Below are positions 36,120-44,234 of a stretch of DNA of 64,000 nucleotides, piece by piece. The position numbers and the translations under genes were made by a program. A model generated the notes under the pieces. That model did no database searches and was not told where the DNA came from. It saw nothing but the letters and a program-made list of their open reading frames with translations. The first letter of the stretch is position 1. Each line of letters starts with the position of its first letter. Source of the DNA: Cyclobacteriaceae bacterium YHN15 (lineage in GTDB: Bacteria > Bacteroidota > Bacteroidia > Cytophagales > Cyclobacteriaceae); contig RKQB01000003.1 in the NCBI GenBank assembly GCA_003797895.1, forward strand, positions 1 through 64,000, given 5' to 3'.

Positions 36120-37472
36120 ATGACCTTTTCCAAAGATACCCGTAGAGATTTTATTAAAAAATCCCTCTTAGGAACCGCATCTCTTTCCATTGGGGGTATT
36201 CTTCCCGGCTTTTCCCCAAAGAGTTATGCCCAAATCCTTGGCTCAAATGAAAGGATAAAAGTTGCTGTAATGGGAGTCAACAGTAGAGGATTGGCTTTGG
36301 CCCAGAACTTTGCCTCCCAACCCAATAGTGAGGTCCTGCATGTATGTGATGTGGACAGATTGGCTGCTGAGAAATGTATAGCTGCAGTATCAAACATCCA
36401 GCAAAACAAACCTAAATTCACTTTGGACTTCAGAAAAAGTCTGGAAGACAAAGAACTGGACGCTTTGGTCGTTGCCGCACCTGACCATTGGCATGCACCG
36501 GCGGCAATACTTGCCTGTAAAGCCGGAAAAGATGTTTATTTGGAAAAACCTGCGAGCCATAATCCCAATGAAGGGGAAATACTGGTAAAAGCTGCGGAAA
36601 AATATGGAAGGGTGATACAAATGGGCAACCAAAGGCGCTCTTGGCCCAATGTGGCTGCAGCAATCAAGGAAGTCCAGGATGGAGCAATAGGAAAACCTTA
36701 CTATGCAAAGACATGGTACACCAACAACAGGGGACCTATCGGGATTGGAAAGAAAGTTCCGGTTCCTGAGCACCTCGATTATGAACTTTGGCAGGGACCT
36801 GCGCCTAGGGAGGATTATCGTGACAATATCATCCATTACAACTGGCATTGGTTCTGGAACTGGGGGACAGGGGAAGCTCTCAATAATGGAACCCACATGG
36901 TAGATCTTGCCAGGTGGGGACTTGGAGTGGATTACCCGACAAAAGTAACCTCATCCGGTGGAAGATATAGATACCAGGATGACTGGGAAACCCCGGACAC
37001 GCAGATGATCAGTCTGGAGTTTGGCGATAACTCTCTGATTACATGGGAAGGGAGAAGCTGCAATGGCATCAACAATGAAGGTTCCAGTGTTGGGGTCATC
37101 TTTTATGGGGAAGAAGGGTCTGTCAATATTGGAGGAGGAAATGCTTATGCCATTTATGATCTGAAAAACAAATTGGTCAAAGAAGTGAAATATGATCGTA
37201 CGGTGGATGCCAGAAATCTTTCTGACCCTACGCAGGAACTGGATGCCATTCATATCCAAAATATGTTTGATGCGATTAGAAAAGGAACGCCTTTGGCAGC
37301 AGAAATCAATGGCGGGCAGACCAGCACGCTTTTGGTCCAATTGGGGAATATTGCCCAGCGCTCAGGAGAGACCCTAAACATAGACCCGAAAAACGGTCAT
37401 ATCCTTAACAGTAAGGAAGCTTCAAAATTTTGGAGCAGGGAATACCAACCTGGTTGGGAACCGACTGTATGA
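36120..37472 (+). CDS. Tat-exported Gfo/Idh/MocA family oxidoreductase (2)
   Basis: 450 residues. Tat leader TRRDFIKKSLLG, hydrophobic stretch to KSYAQ. Rossmann part with VAVMGVNSRGLALAQ and the EKP motif in DVYLEKPASHN; C-terminal part with WNWGTGEALNNGTHMVDLAR. It ends with the REYQPGW tail common in this exported subfamily. Divergent from the gene at 34931 across a 292-base AT-rich gap where I see no clear signal. Followed after 181 bases by the symporter. Confidence 0.9.
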   Translation: MTFSKDTRRDFIKKSLLGTASLSIGGILPGFSPKSYAQILGSNERIKVAVMGVNSRGLALAQNFASQPNSEVLHVCDVDRLAAEKCIAAVSNIQQNKPKFTLDFRKSLEDKELDALVVAAPDHWHAPAAILACKAGKDVYLEKPASHNPNEGEILVKAAEKYGRVIQMGNQRRSWPNVAAAIKEVQDGAIGKPYYAKTWYTNNRGPIGIGKKVPVPEHLDYELWQGPAPREDYRDNIIHYNWHWFWNWGTGEALNNGTHMVDLARWGLGVDYPTKVTSSGGRYRYQDDWETPDTQMISLEFGDNSLITWEGRSCNGINNEGSSVGVIFYGEEGSVNIGGGNAYAIYDLKNKLVKEVKYDRTVDARNLSDPTQELDAIHIQNMFDAIRKGTPLAAEINGGQTSTLLVQLGNIAQRSGETLNIDPKNGHILNSKEASKFWSREYQPGWEPTV

Positions 37473-37503
37473 CTTAGAAGATCATAGACTGAATCAATGA
37501 TAA

Positions 37504-37544
37504 ATAGATATTGATAGATATTAGATATTGATGGATATTGATAG
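37504..37544. repeat. short tandem repeat of an AGATATTGAT unit
   Basis: TAGATATTGA is followed by further copies (TAGATATTAGATATTGATGG, then ATATTGATAG): about four units of 7-11 bases. Related single copies occur at 42608-42659 and 59299-59317. All three sites lie just after a gene's 3' end. Confidence 0.5.
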
Positions 37545-37653
37545 CGAACCATTAACTTAGGCTTCATTTTAACCCTATATTATCAACTTATAAAAGAAAT
37601 TAGGGATATGGTTAAAGTACTTGCAAAATTCCGTAAATCCATATTATTATTAA

Positions 37654-39117
37654 ATGAAGTTAACCGATTTTGACCTTATTATTATAGGATTGTTTTTCCT
37701 TTTGATGCTGGCCATCGGGATTTATTCCTATTTCAAAAATAGAAGCGCTGAGGATTATTTTGTAGCGGGAGGCAACTTGCCCTGGTGGTTATCCGGTATT
37801 TCACATCACGTTTCCGGTTACAGTGGTGCAGTTTTCGTTGCCTATGCCGCTTTGGCATATACACATGGTGTTTCGATCTATTTTTGGTGGGCTTTTACCA
37901 TAGGATTAACAGTATTGGCAAGTGCCAAAGTCTTTCCTGTACTTTGGGTAAGATTAAGAAAACTGTTCCAAATCCAATCCCCATTGGAGTTTCTCAAGAT
38001 GCGTTATAATCTATGGACACAACAGATCATGGCCTGGAGCGGGGTTTTACTTAAACTTTTTGATATTGGTGCCAAATGGGCTTCAATTGCTATTTTATTG
38101 AACGTATTTACAGGAATAAGTCTTTCTGTGGGCATACTCATCTCAGGAGGAATTTCTTTACTTTACATCACTTTTGGAGGGTTATGGGCAGTAGTCATGA
38201 CGGACTTTGCACAATTCATCGTACAGCTACTCGCAGGATTTGTAATGTTTTGGGCTGTGTTGGATTATTTGGGGGGAGTAGAAAGCATAATTACGCTTTG
38301 GTATCAATTGCCTGACTCAAACAGCCTACCTTTTCATGAACCTTACGGAATTGGGTTTGCACTGGCATTCCTTTTCATCAACTTCCTTTCCTATAATGGA
38401 GGGCAATGGAATCTCGCCACTCGGTATATCTCTTCCAACACAGAGCAACAAGCCAGCAAAGCAGCAAGACTTTCGGGGATTTTGTATCTGATATGGCCAC
38501 TTATCTTGTTTTTCCCTATGTGGGCAGCCCCAGTCCTGCTTCCGGATATTGCTGATCCCAGTCAATCTTACGGAGAGCTGACCATGTTATTATTACCCTC
38601 CGGATTAGTAGGACTGGTCATCGCTTCATTATTTGCCAATACCATGTCTATGACATCATCAGATATCAATACCATCTCGGCAGTCATCACAAGAGATATT
38701 TTGCCGAATATTTCCATGAAATTAAAACCTAATTCCCTTACTACGGCAAGAGTTATCACTTTTATTTTTACCACAATGACCATACTTATTGCCCTGCAAT
38801 ATGAATATTTTGGGGGTATTTTAGGATTGATCATTTCCTGGTTTGGGGCTCTGGTAGGACCTATCGCCATCCCTATGCTTTTTGGATTGATTCCGGCATT
38901 CAGGTCTTGCGGTCCACTGGCAGCTATCAGCTCTATGTTTGCAGGACTTGCTGCATTTGTTTTAACCAAGAATGTTGAAGTAGGAAGCTACGCCCTTCAG
39001 GTAAGTTTGCCTCTGATGGTATCCTTCTTAGTATATGTGACAATTGGTTTGTCTTCTTCCAAGAAAGTACCGAAAAAAGTGAATTCATTGTTGGACCAAA
39101 TTTCCAAAACATCCTAA
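37654..39117 (+). CDS. sodium:solute symporter family transporter
   Basis: 487 residues, about 13 membrane segments. Opens LTDFDLIIIGLFFLLMLAIG and has SAEDYFVAGGNLPWW and the SSS signature region around ANTMSMTSSDINTISAVITR. Members bring in sugars or acids with sodium. It ends ten bases before the NagB-NagA fusion, so the two are probably co-transcribed and the solute may be an amino sugar (inference). Confidence 0.92.
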   Translation: MKLTDFDLIIIGLFFLLMLAIGIYSYFKNRSAEDYFVAGGNLPWWLSGISHHVSGYSGAVFVAYAALAYTHGVSIYFWWAFTIGLTVLASAKVFPVLWVRLRKLFQIQSPLEFLKMRYNLWTQQIMAWSGVLLKLFDIGAKWASIAILLNVFTGISLSVGILISGGISLLYITFGGLWAVVMTDFAQFIVQLLAGFVMFWAVLDYLGGVESIITLWYQLPDSNSLPFHEPYGIGFALAFLFINFLSYNGGQWNLATRYISSNTEQQASKAARLSGILYLIWPLILFFPMWAAPVLLPDIADPSQSYGELTMLLLPSGLVGLVIASLFANTMSMTSSDINTISAVITRDILPNISMKLKPNSLTTARVITFIFTTMTILIALQYEYFGGILGLIISWFGALVGPIAIPMLFGLIPAFRSCGPLAAISSMFAGLAAFVLTKNVEVGSYALQVSLPLMVSFLVYVTIGLSSSKKVPKKVNSLLDQISKTS

Positions 39118-39127
39118 AATTGGTCAG

Positions 39128-41008
39128 ATGCAGGTACATGTTTCCAATACAAGAAATGAAATGGGAAAAGCAGCAGGAAAAGCTGTTGAGAAAAGAATCC
39201 TAAAGGTTTTGAAGAAAAAAGAATCCATAAGGATAGTCTTTGCCGCTGCCCCCTCCCAAAATGAGTTTTTGTCATACCTTCGGAATTCAAAGTCAATACC
39301 TTGGGAAAAGGTGTCCGCCTTTCACATGGATGAATATATTGGTCTTCAACCGGATGACCCAGCTCTTTTTTCCAATTTTCTCAAAAGAAATTTATTTGAT
39401 CACCTCAACTTCAAAGAGGTATTTCTCATTAATGGGGACAAGAATATAGAGCAAGAGATTGACAGGTATACTGCATTAATTGAAAAAGCCCCTATTGATA
39501 TTGTCTGCATGGGAATTGGTGAGAATGGCCATATCGCCTTTAATGATCCCCCTATAGCAGATTTCAATGATCCAAAGACTTTAAAAACTGTGGAATTGGA
39601 CCAGGCATGCAGGCAGCAACAGGTGAACGATGCCTGTTTCCCTACCATTGAGCAAGTACCTACACATGCCATTACACTGACTGTTCCGGCGCTGTTAAAT
39701 GCTTCTTTTATCAGTTGTGTCGTACCGGGTAAATACAAAAAAAATGCCCTGGAAAAATCTCTATATGGTCCCATAGAAACCCTATGTCCGGCTTCAATTT
39801 TAAGGATTCATGGTGATTGTCATTTATTCACAGACAAAGGTGCATATACTGAACCATCACAACTACACTTTGAAAGAGAGACTATTGGAAAAGATTTATT
39901 CACCGGAAATTTTTCTTTATTAAACTCTGAAAATAAACGCATTGAAACCCAAATCAAACCTTTGGCTAAAGATTCTAATAAGCTTCCTTTTTTTGCTCCA
40001 GGTTTGGTGGATTTGCAGGTAAATGGGGTAAATGGGGTGGACTTTAACGACTTACTGCTCACTAAAGAAGACCTTGAAAGAGCGGTGACCTATCTTCTAA
40101 GCCAAGGGGTGAGTTCCTTTTTCCCTACCCTCATCACCAATGAAAAATCCAGGATTTTGTCCCTTTTGAACATCATCCGAAAAGTCTGTGAGGAAAATCC
40201 ATTGGTCAACTCCTGCATTGCCGGCATTCATTTGGAAGGGCCCTTCATTTCTTCGCTTGAAGGAGCAAGAGGTGCCCACAATTCCAATTATATCCAAAAA
40301 CCGGACTGGAACCTGGTACAAAAATTCCAACAAGCATCTGGTGGGCGGATCAAGTTGATCACTTTGGCCCCTGAACTCACTGGTGCTATGGGTTTGATAA
40401 AAAAATGTCACAAATCAGGAATAAATGTTGCCATAGGTCATAGTCTGGCTTCAGATAAAATTATCGAAGAGGCTGTTTTGGCAGGAGCAAATCTTTCCAC
40501 CCATTTGGGCAATGCCGTTCCGTTAATGCTTCCCCGTCATCCCAATTTACTATGGGACCAATTGGCTAATGATTCCCTTTATGTCAGCCTGATCGCAGAT
40601 GGATTTCATTTGGGAGAATCTTTTCTGAAAGTAGTTTTAAAGACAAAAGGTGAAAAGGCTTTTTTGGTAAGTGACAGTACGATGTTTTGTGGCATGAAGG
40701 CAGGAGAATATAAGAGCCATATCGGGGAAGAAGTGGTACTGGAACCAAACGGAAAATTGTCATTGAAGTATGGAAATGGGCTTTTGGCTGGGGCAAGTAA
40801 AAATTTACTGGAAGGGGTACAGTATTTAATTGACAAGAACATGAAATCTCCTTCAGAAGCTTGGGAAATGGCATCAATTATTCCTTTTACTTTTTTGGAT
40901 ATTTCTACAAATCAGGATGTTATAATTTTTTCATTGAGTGAACTGGGGCAAATATTTATCCAAAAGGTGGTCAAAGAAGGCCAGGTTGCCTTTCAGCAAA
41001 AAACTTAA
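39128..41008 (+). CDS. NagB-NagA fusion: glucosamine-6-phosphate deaminase plus N-acetylglucosamine-6-phosphate deacetylase
   Basis: 626 residues. Residues 1-245 are NagB-like: FHMDEYIGL with Asp68, then MGIGENGHIAFND with His135 and Asp140. Residues 246-285 form a linker. Residues 286-626 are NagA-like: PGLVDLQVNGVNGVDFND, HLEGPFIS (Glu370), GHS (His438), THLGNA (His459), ADGFH (His494) and the catalytic Asp516 in VSDS. Together the two would turn GlcNAc-6-P to GlcN-6-P and then fructose-6-P in one cytoplasmic protein. Usually they are separate, of about 265 and 380 residues. The order is reversed with respect to the reaction order. All key residues are present. Confidence 0.9.
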   Translation: MQVHVSNTRNEMGKAAGKAVEKRILKVLKKKESIRIVFAAAPSQNEFLSYLRNSKSIPWEKVSAFHMDEYIGLQPDDPALFSNFLKRNLFDHLNFKEVFLINGDKNIEQEIDRYTALIEKAPIDIVCMGIGENGHIAFNDPPIADFNDPKTLKTVELDQACRQQQVNDACFPTIEQVPTHAITLTVPALLNASFISCVVPGKYKKNALEKSLYGPIETLCPASILRIHGDCHLFTDKGAYTEPSQLHFERETIGKDLFTGNFSLLNSENKRIETQIKPLAKDSNKLPFFAPGLVDLQVNGVNGVDFNDLLLTKEDLERAVTYLLSQGVSSFFPTLITNEKSRILSLLNIIRKVCEENPLVNSCIAGIHLEGPFISSLEGARGAHNSNYIQKPDWNLVQKFQQASGGRIKLITLAPELTGAMGLIKKCHKSGINVAIGHSLASDKIIEEAVLAGANLSTHLGNAVPLMLPRHPNLLWDQLANDSLYVSLIADGFHLGESFLKVVLKTKGEKAFLVSDSTMFCGMKAGEYKSHIGEEVVLEPNGKLSLKYGNGLLAGASKNLLEGVQYLIDKNMKSPSEAWEMASIIPFTFLDISTNQDVIIFSLSELGQIFIQKVVKEGQVAFQQKT

Positions 41009-41059
41009 TAATTGTTATTTTTCATTTTTAATCTTCTTTTGCTTCATTTTAAAATAATT

Positions 41060-41147
41060 TTGTCGCGAATTTTAAATAATTGACGTTTATTTTCTTTTTG
41101 ACTAAAATTTGTCGTAAATTTGTAAAAAATAATTAAATTTGCGACAA
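41060..41147. promoter_or_regulatory. three operator-like half-sites upstream of the Fic gene
   Basis: TTGTCGCGAATTT (41060-41072), TTGTCGTAAATTT (41109-41121) and an inverted AAATTTGCGACAA (41135-41147) share the core TTGTCGnnAATTT. The third overlaps the start codon, and the second contains the -7 box. A repressor binding here would block both the promoter and the start. The Fic protein's own winged-helix domain is the obvious candidate (inference). Confidence 0.6.
41115..41122 (+). promoter_or_regulatory. -7 box of the Fic gene promoter
   Basis: TAAATTTG, an exact match to TAnnTTTG, 25 bases before the ATG and inside the second half-site. TTTG at 41097-41100 is only 14 bases upstream, so the -33 contact is poor and an activator or weak promoter is possible. 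Confidence 0.5.
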
Positions 41148-42544
41148 TGGTAAATGTATCCACAAAAAGAGAGCTTTTGATTATTAAAAGTTTGATAGAG
41201 AGATTCCCTTATGGGGCGTCTGTTGAGGATATCCTATATGGCGATAAAATGGATTTAGAATTGAGAACCTTGCAGCGCAGGCTAAAAAAACTAAAAGAGG
41301 AAGGGTTGATTTACACTACTGGAGGGTCAAAATCCACTAGATACCATATTTCCTATTCAGATCATCTGGTTAGAGAAAGGGAACAAGAAAAGTTAATTCG
41401 ACCCAAAAAAGAAGGTTTTTCTTTTTCCAAAGAAGGTGAAAAAATCATTTCTTACCTTTCAAAGCCAGTGTCCGAAAGGAAAAATGTTGGCTATAATATG
41501 GAGTTTTTAAACTCCTATAGACCTAATATGGATGCTTATCTCTCAGAAGGTGACATCCACAAGTTGACTTTACTGGGATATACCAACAGTCAAAATCAGC
41601 CTGCCGGTACGCATGCCAGAGAAATCTTCAATCGGCTATTGATTGACCTTTCCTGGAACTCAAGTAGGTTGGAAGGGAACACATATTCTTTGTTGGACAC
41701 CCAGAGGTTGCTGGAATTGGGTGAATCAGCTTCCGACAAATCCTTAGAGGAGACGCAAATGATTATCAACCACAAAGACGCCATTGAATTTTTGGTGGAT
41801 TTGGGAGAAGAGTTGGACTTTAAGCCTTACATCTTGTTAAACCTTCATGCCCTACTTGCGGAAAACCTCATGAAGGAACAAGGATCTTTGGGAAGGTTAC
41901 GGTCCATGCCAGTCGGCATCTATCAATCAGCTTACATGCCACCGTCCATACCCCAATTGATAGCCGGGCAATTTGAGCTGATCCTGAAAAAAGTCGTGGA
42001 AATCAGGAATCCTTTTGAACAGGCATTTTTCATGATGGTGCATCTTCCCTACTTGCAGCCATTTGACGATGTCAATAAGAGGACTTCCAGGCTTGCTGCT
42101 AATATACCCTTGATCAAAAGCAACCTCTCCCCAATATCCTTTGTGGAAGTCCCCAATAAGGTTTATACTCAGGGGATTCTCGGGATTTATGAATTGAATC
42201 AGGTCGATTTGTTGAAAGATGTATTTATGTGGGCTTACGAAAAATCAGCTGTACGCTATGCGGCCATCAGGCAAACCATCAGTGAACCTGATCCCTTTCG
42301 TAGCAGATACAGGGAGGAGATCAAAAAACTGATTTTGGCGATCGTTTCCGGAAATCTGAGCCCAAAAGAAGGAGCTAAACTGATTCAATCTACGGCCGAG
42401 CAATTTCCAAAAGAAGACAGCAGCCGATTCAGAGAAATGGTGGAAGGTGATCTTCTCACCCTCAATGAAGGTAATTTTGCCAGGTTCAAGGTATCTCTGT
42501 CCGAGTTCAGGACTTGGAAAGAAAACTGGTCGAGGAAGGTTTAA
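41147..42544 (+). CDS. Fic-fold protein with N-terminal winged helix and altered active-site motif
   Basis: 465 residues. A winged-helix DNA-binding region at about 1-70 (LELRTLQRRLKKLKEEGLIY). An inhibitory-helix motif SSRLEG at 172-177, matching (S/T)xxxE(G/N). The Fic core near 299-315 reads HLPYLQPFDDVNKRTSR; aligned to HPFxxGNGRxxR, the catalytic His is Gln304, both Gly of GNG are changed (Val309, Lys311), while Asn310, Arg312 and Arg315 remain. AMPylation as in canonical Fic is therefore doubtful. With the operator-like repeats upstream it may be a self-regulating transcription factor with a Fic sensor domain. Confidence 0.85.
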   Translation: MVNVSTKRELLIIKSLIERFPYGASVEDILYGDKMDLELRTLQRRLKKLKEEGLIYTTGGSKSTRYHISYSDHLVREREQEKLIRPKKEGFSFSKEGEKIISYLSKPVSERKNVGYNMEFLNSYRPNMDAYLSEGDIHKLTLLGYTNSQNQPAGTHAREIFNRLLIDLSWNSSRLEGNTYSLLDTQRLLELGESASDKSLEETQMIINHKDAIEFLVDLGEELDFKPYILLNLHALLAENLMKEQGSLGRLRSMPVGIYQSAYMPPSIPQLIAGQFELILKKVVEIRNPFEQAFFMMVHLPYLQPFDDVNKRTSRLAANIPLIKSNLSPISFVEVPNKVYTQGILGIYELNQVDLLKDVFMWAYEKSAVRYAAIRQTISEPDPFRSRYREEIKKLILAIVSGNLSPKEGAKLIQSTAEQFPKEDSSRFREMVEGDLLTLNEGNFARFKVSLSEFRTWKENWSRKV

Positions 42545-42562
42545 ACTTCCTTGGCTTTTTTT
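42533..42562 (+). terminator. terminator overlapping the Fic gene stop
   Basis: AGGAAG (42533-42538) pairs with CTTCCT (42546-42551), loop GTTTAAA holding the TAA stop, then TGGC and seven T. Short stem, moderate confidence. Confidence 0.5.
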
Positions 42563-42607
42563 ATTTTCAGCAATAATGTAATCAAATTTAAAATCGAATT
42601 CTGTCTG

Positions 42608-42659
42608 ATCATATATTAGTGGATATTGGATATTTTTTGATATTATTGATGATATCAGT
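42608..42659. repeat. GATATT-rich dispersed repeat copy
   Basis: TATTAGTGGATATTGGATAT and a following TGATATTATTGATGATATCA resemble the repeats at 37504 and 59299. It lies in the gap between two converging genes. Confidence 0.4.
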
Positions 42660-42743
42660 CGCTATTTGGAGTTTTAAGGCTTCTTGCAATTTGGCTCCTA
42701 TTTGGGAATTAAATATATCCATCCTAAAAGAATTCCAAGACAA

Positions 42744-43757
42744 TTATAATCCAGCCTTTTCCATAATTTCTTTCAAAGAAACACTTTTCCCACCTAACCT
42801 TTTGCTTTCATCGGCTGCTTCCATAAATGCAAGGATTTCCAGGGTTTCTTCCTGTTGAACGGGGACAATTCCGGTTTCAAAATATTTTACAATTTCCACC
42901 AATAAGGGTTCATATCCTGCATAAGGTCCCAAGACTATATTTCCTGATTCGGTAAATGCCATTCCTCCATAATCATGTTTGCCGGATCGTGTTCCTCTGA
43001 ATGTACCTATCCTACCATCCTTCCATGTTCCCACCACCACATCTGTATCTTTGGTATTGACCCTTACAACGGATTCACAACCTGTACCCATTACCGTAAA
43101 CAATGTCTCAACCCCATGAATGCCATACCAGAATAAATCAGGATGTGAAGGTTCCAATTCAGCAGGACTAAAAGCATTTGCCCCGACAACTGAATTTTTG
43201 TCAATTTTATCCATTCCTGTCATGTAACGGAGTGAGGAAGATGAAAATACAGGAAGCTTAAATTTATCAGAAGCTTCAAAAATCTTAATCGCATCTTTTA
43301 AGGATGCTGTCATGGGTTTATCAATAAACATCCTTTTGCCGGCTTTAAATACCTCCAATGCCTGTTCTAAATGCAGTTTTCCATCATTGGTTTCCAATAG
43401 AATAACGTCTACGCTATCCAAAAGTGCTGCTATTGAATTTACTATCTCAACCCCCATACTTTTGATTTCCTCAGTATATCCGGGAATTCTGTCCATACTG
43501 GATTTGATATCCCTACTGCCATAAGGATAGGCCGCTACCACATGATAGCCTCTGTATTGATTATTAACTTTATTGGTATTCAGTACCTTGGTAAATGCTA
43601 TACTATGTGAAGTATCCAATCCGATGATTCCCACTTTTTTCTCATTGGACTTATCAGTTTTTTGGGCAAGGGATAAATTCGGGTTTCCAAATATCCCTAT
43701 ACCTAGCGTTGCGACAGATGTTGCCTTGATAAAATTTCTCCGGTTAAATTCTTGCAT
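42744..43757 (-). CDS. Tat-exported Gfo/Idh/MocA family oxidoreductase (3)
   Basis: 337 residues from the ATG at 43757 (a GTG two codons upstream is possible). Tat leader NRRNFIKATSVATLG. The Rossmann start is VGIIGLDTSHSIAFTK, a variant seen in a distinct subgroup with a GLDTSH loop. The EKP motif is DKP (MFIDKPMTASLKDAIK). Shorter than the other three. It converges on the Fic gene and is separated from the VOC gene by about 80 bases in the divergent direction. Confidence 0.85.
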   Translation of the reverse strand: MQEFNRRNFIKATSVATLGIGIFGNPNLSLAQKTDKSNEKKVGIIGLDTSHSIAFTKVLNTNKVNNQYRGYHVVAAYPYGSRDIKSSMDRIPGYTEEIKSMGVEIVNSIAALLDSVDVILLETNDGKLHLEQALEVFKAGKRMFIDKPMTASLKDAIKIFEASDKFKLPVFSSSSLRYMTGMDKIDKNSVVGANAFSPAELEPSHPDLFWYGIHGVETLFTVMGTGCESVVRVNTKDTDVVVGTWKDGRIGTFRGTRSGKHDYGGMAFTESGNIVLGPYAGYEPLLVEIVKYFETGIVPVQQEETLEILAFMEAADESKRLGGKSVSLKEIMEKAGL

Positions 43758-43837
43758 TTTCACTATGTTTTTTGGCTTAAATAAAACAGTAATTCCGCCT
43801 TAATTTATTTAAATTTATTCTTTAAACCCATAAATCT

Positions 43838-44215
43838 ATGAAACATGTTGTAGTAGGCTGGTTTGAAATACCGGTAAAAAATATGGAAAGGGCAGTGGCA
43901 TTCTATGAAGCCGTATTTGACTGCAAATTGGAAAGGCATCAGATGGGACCAATCGATATGGCCTGGTTTCCCTGGGACCATGAAAAAGGAGGAGCAGGGG
44001 GAAGTTTGGTAAAAAACGAAGAGTTTTATACACCCAGTGAGGACGGCGTGCAGGTTTACTTTTCCTCAGAAGATGTAAAAACAGAATTGGCCAGAATAAA
44101 AAAGGCAGGAGGAGAAATTCTACAATCCAAAACCCTCATTTCTCCAGAAATCGGTTATATGGCTCTTTTTATAGATTCTGAAGGAAACAGAATAGCCTTG
44201 CATTCCCTTAAATAA
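43838..44215 (+). CDS. VOC family protein (glyoxalase/bleomycin-resistance fold)
   Basis: 125 residues, a single VOC domain: VGWFEIPVKNMERAVAFYEA at the start and GYMALFIDSEGNRIALHS at the end. These two half-modules carry the metal ligands in active members; here Glu/His are few, so the metal site is uncertain. Cytoplasmic, no leader. Substrate unknown. It converges on the frameshifted DUF1593 gene. Confidence 0.85.
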   Translation: MKHVVVGWFEIPVKNMERAVAFYEAVFDCKLERHQMGPIDMAWFPWDHEKGGAGGSLVKNEEFYTPSEDGVQVYFSSEDVKTELARIKKAGGEILQSKTLISPEIGYMALFIDSEGNRIALHSLK

Positions 44216-44234
44216 TTATTATATCCCTTAAAAT

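Noticed and set aside
36390..36896. 168-codon minus-strand frame in the oxidoreductase gene
   Set aside because: Antisense to a complete Gfo/Idh/MocA gene.
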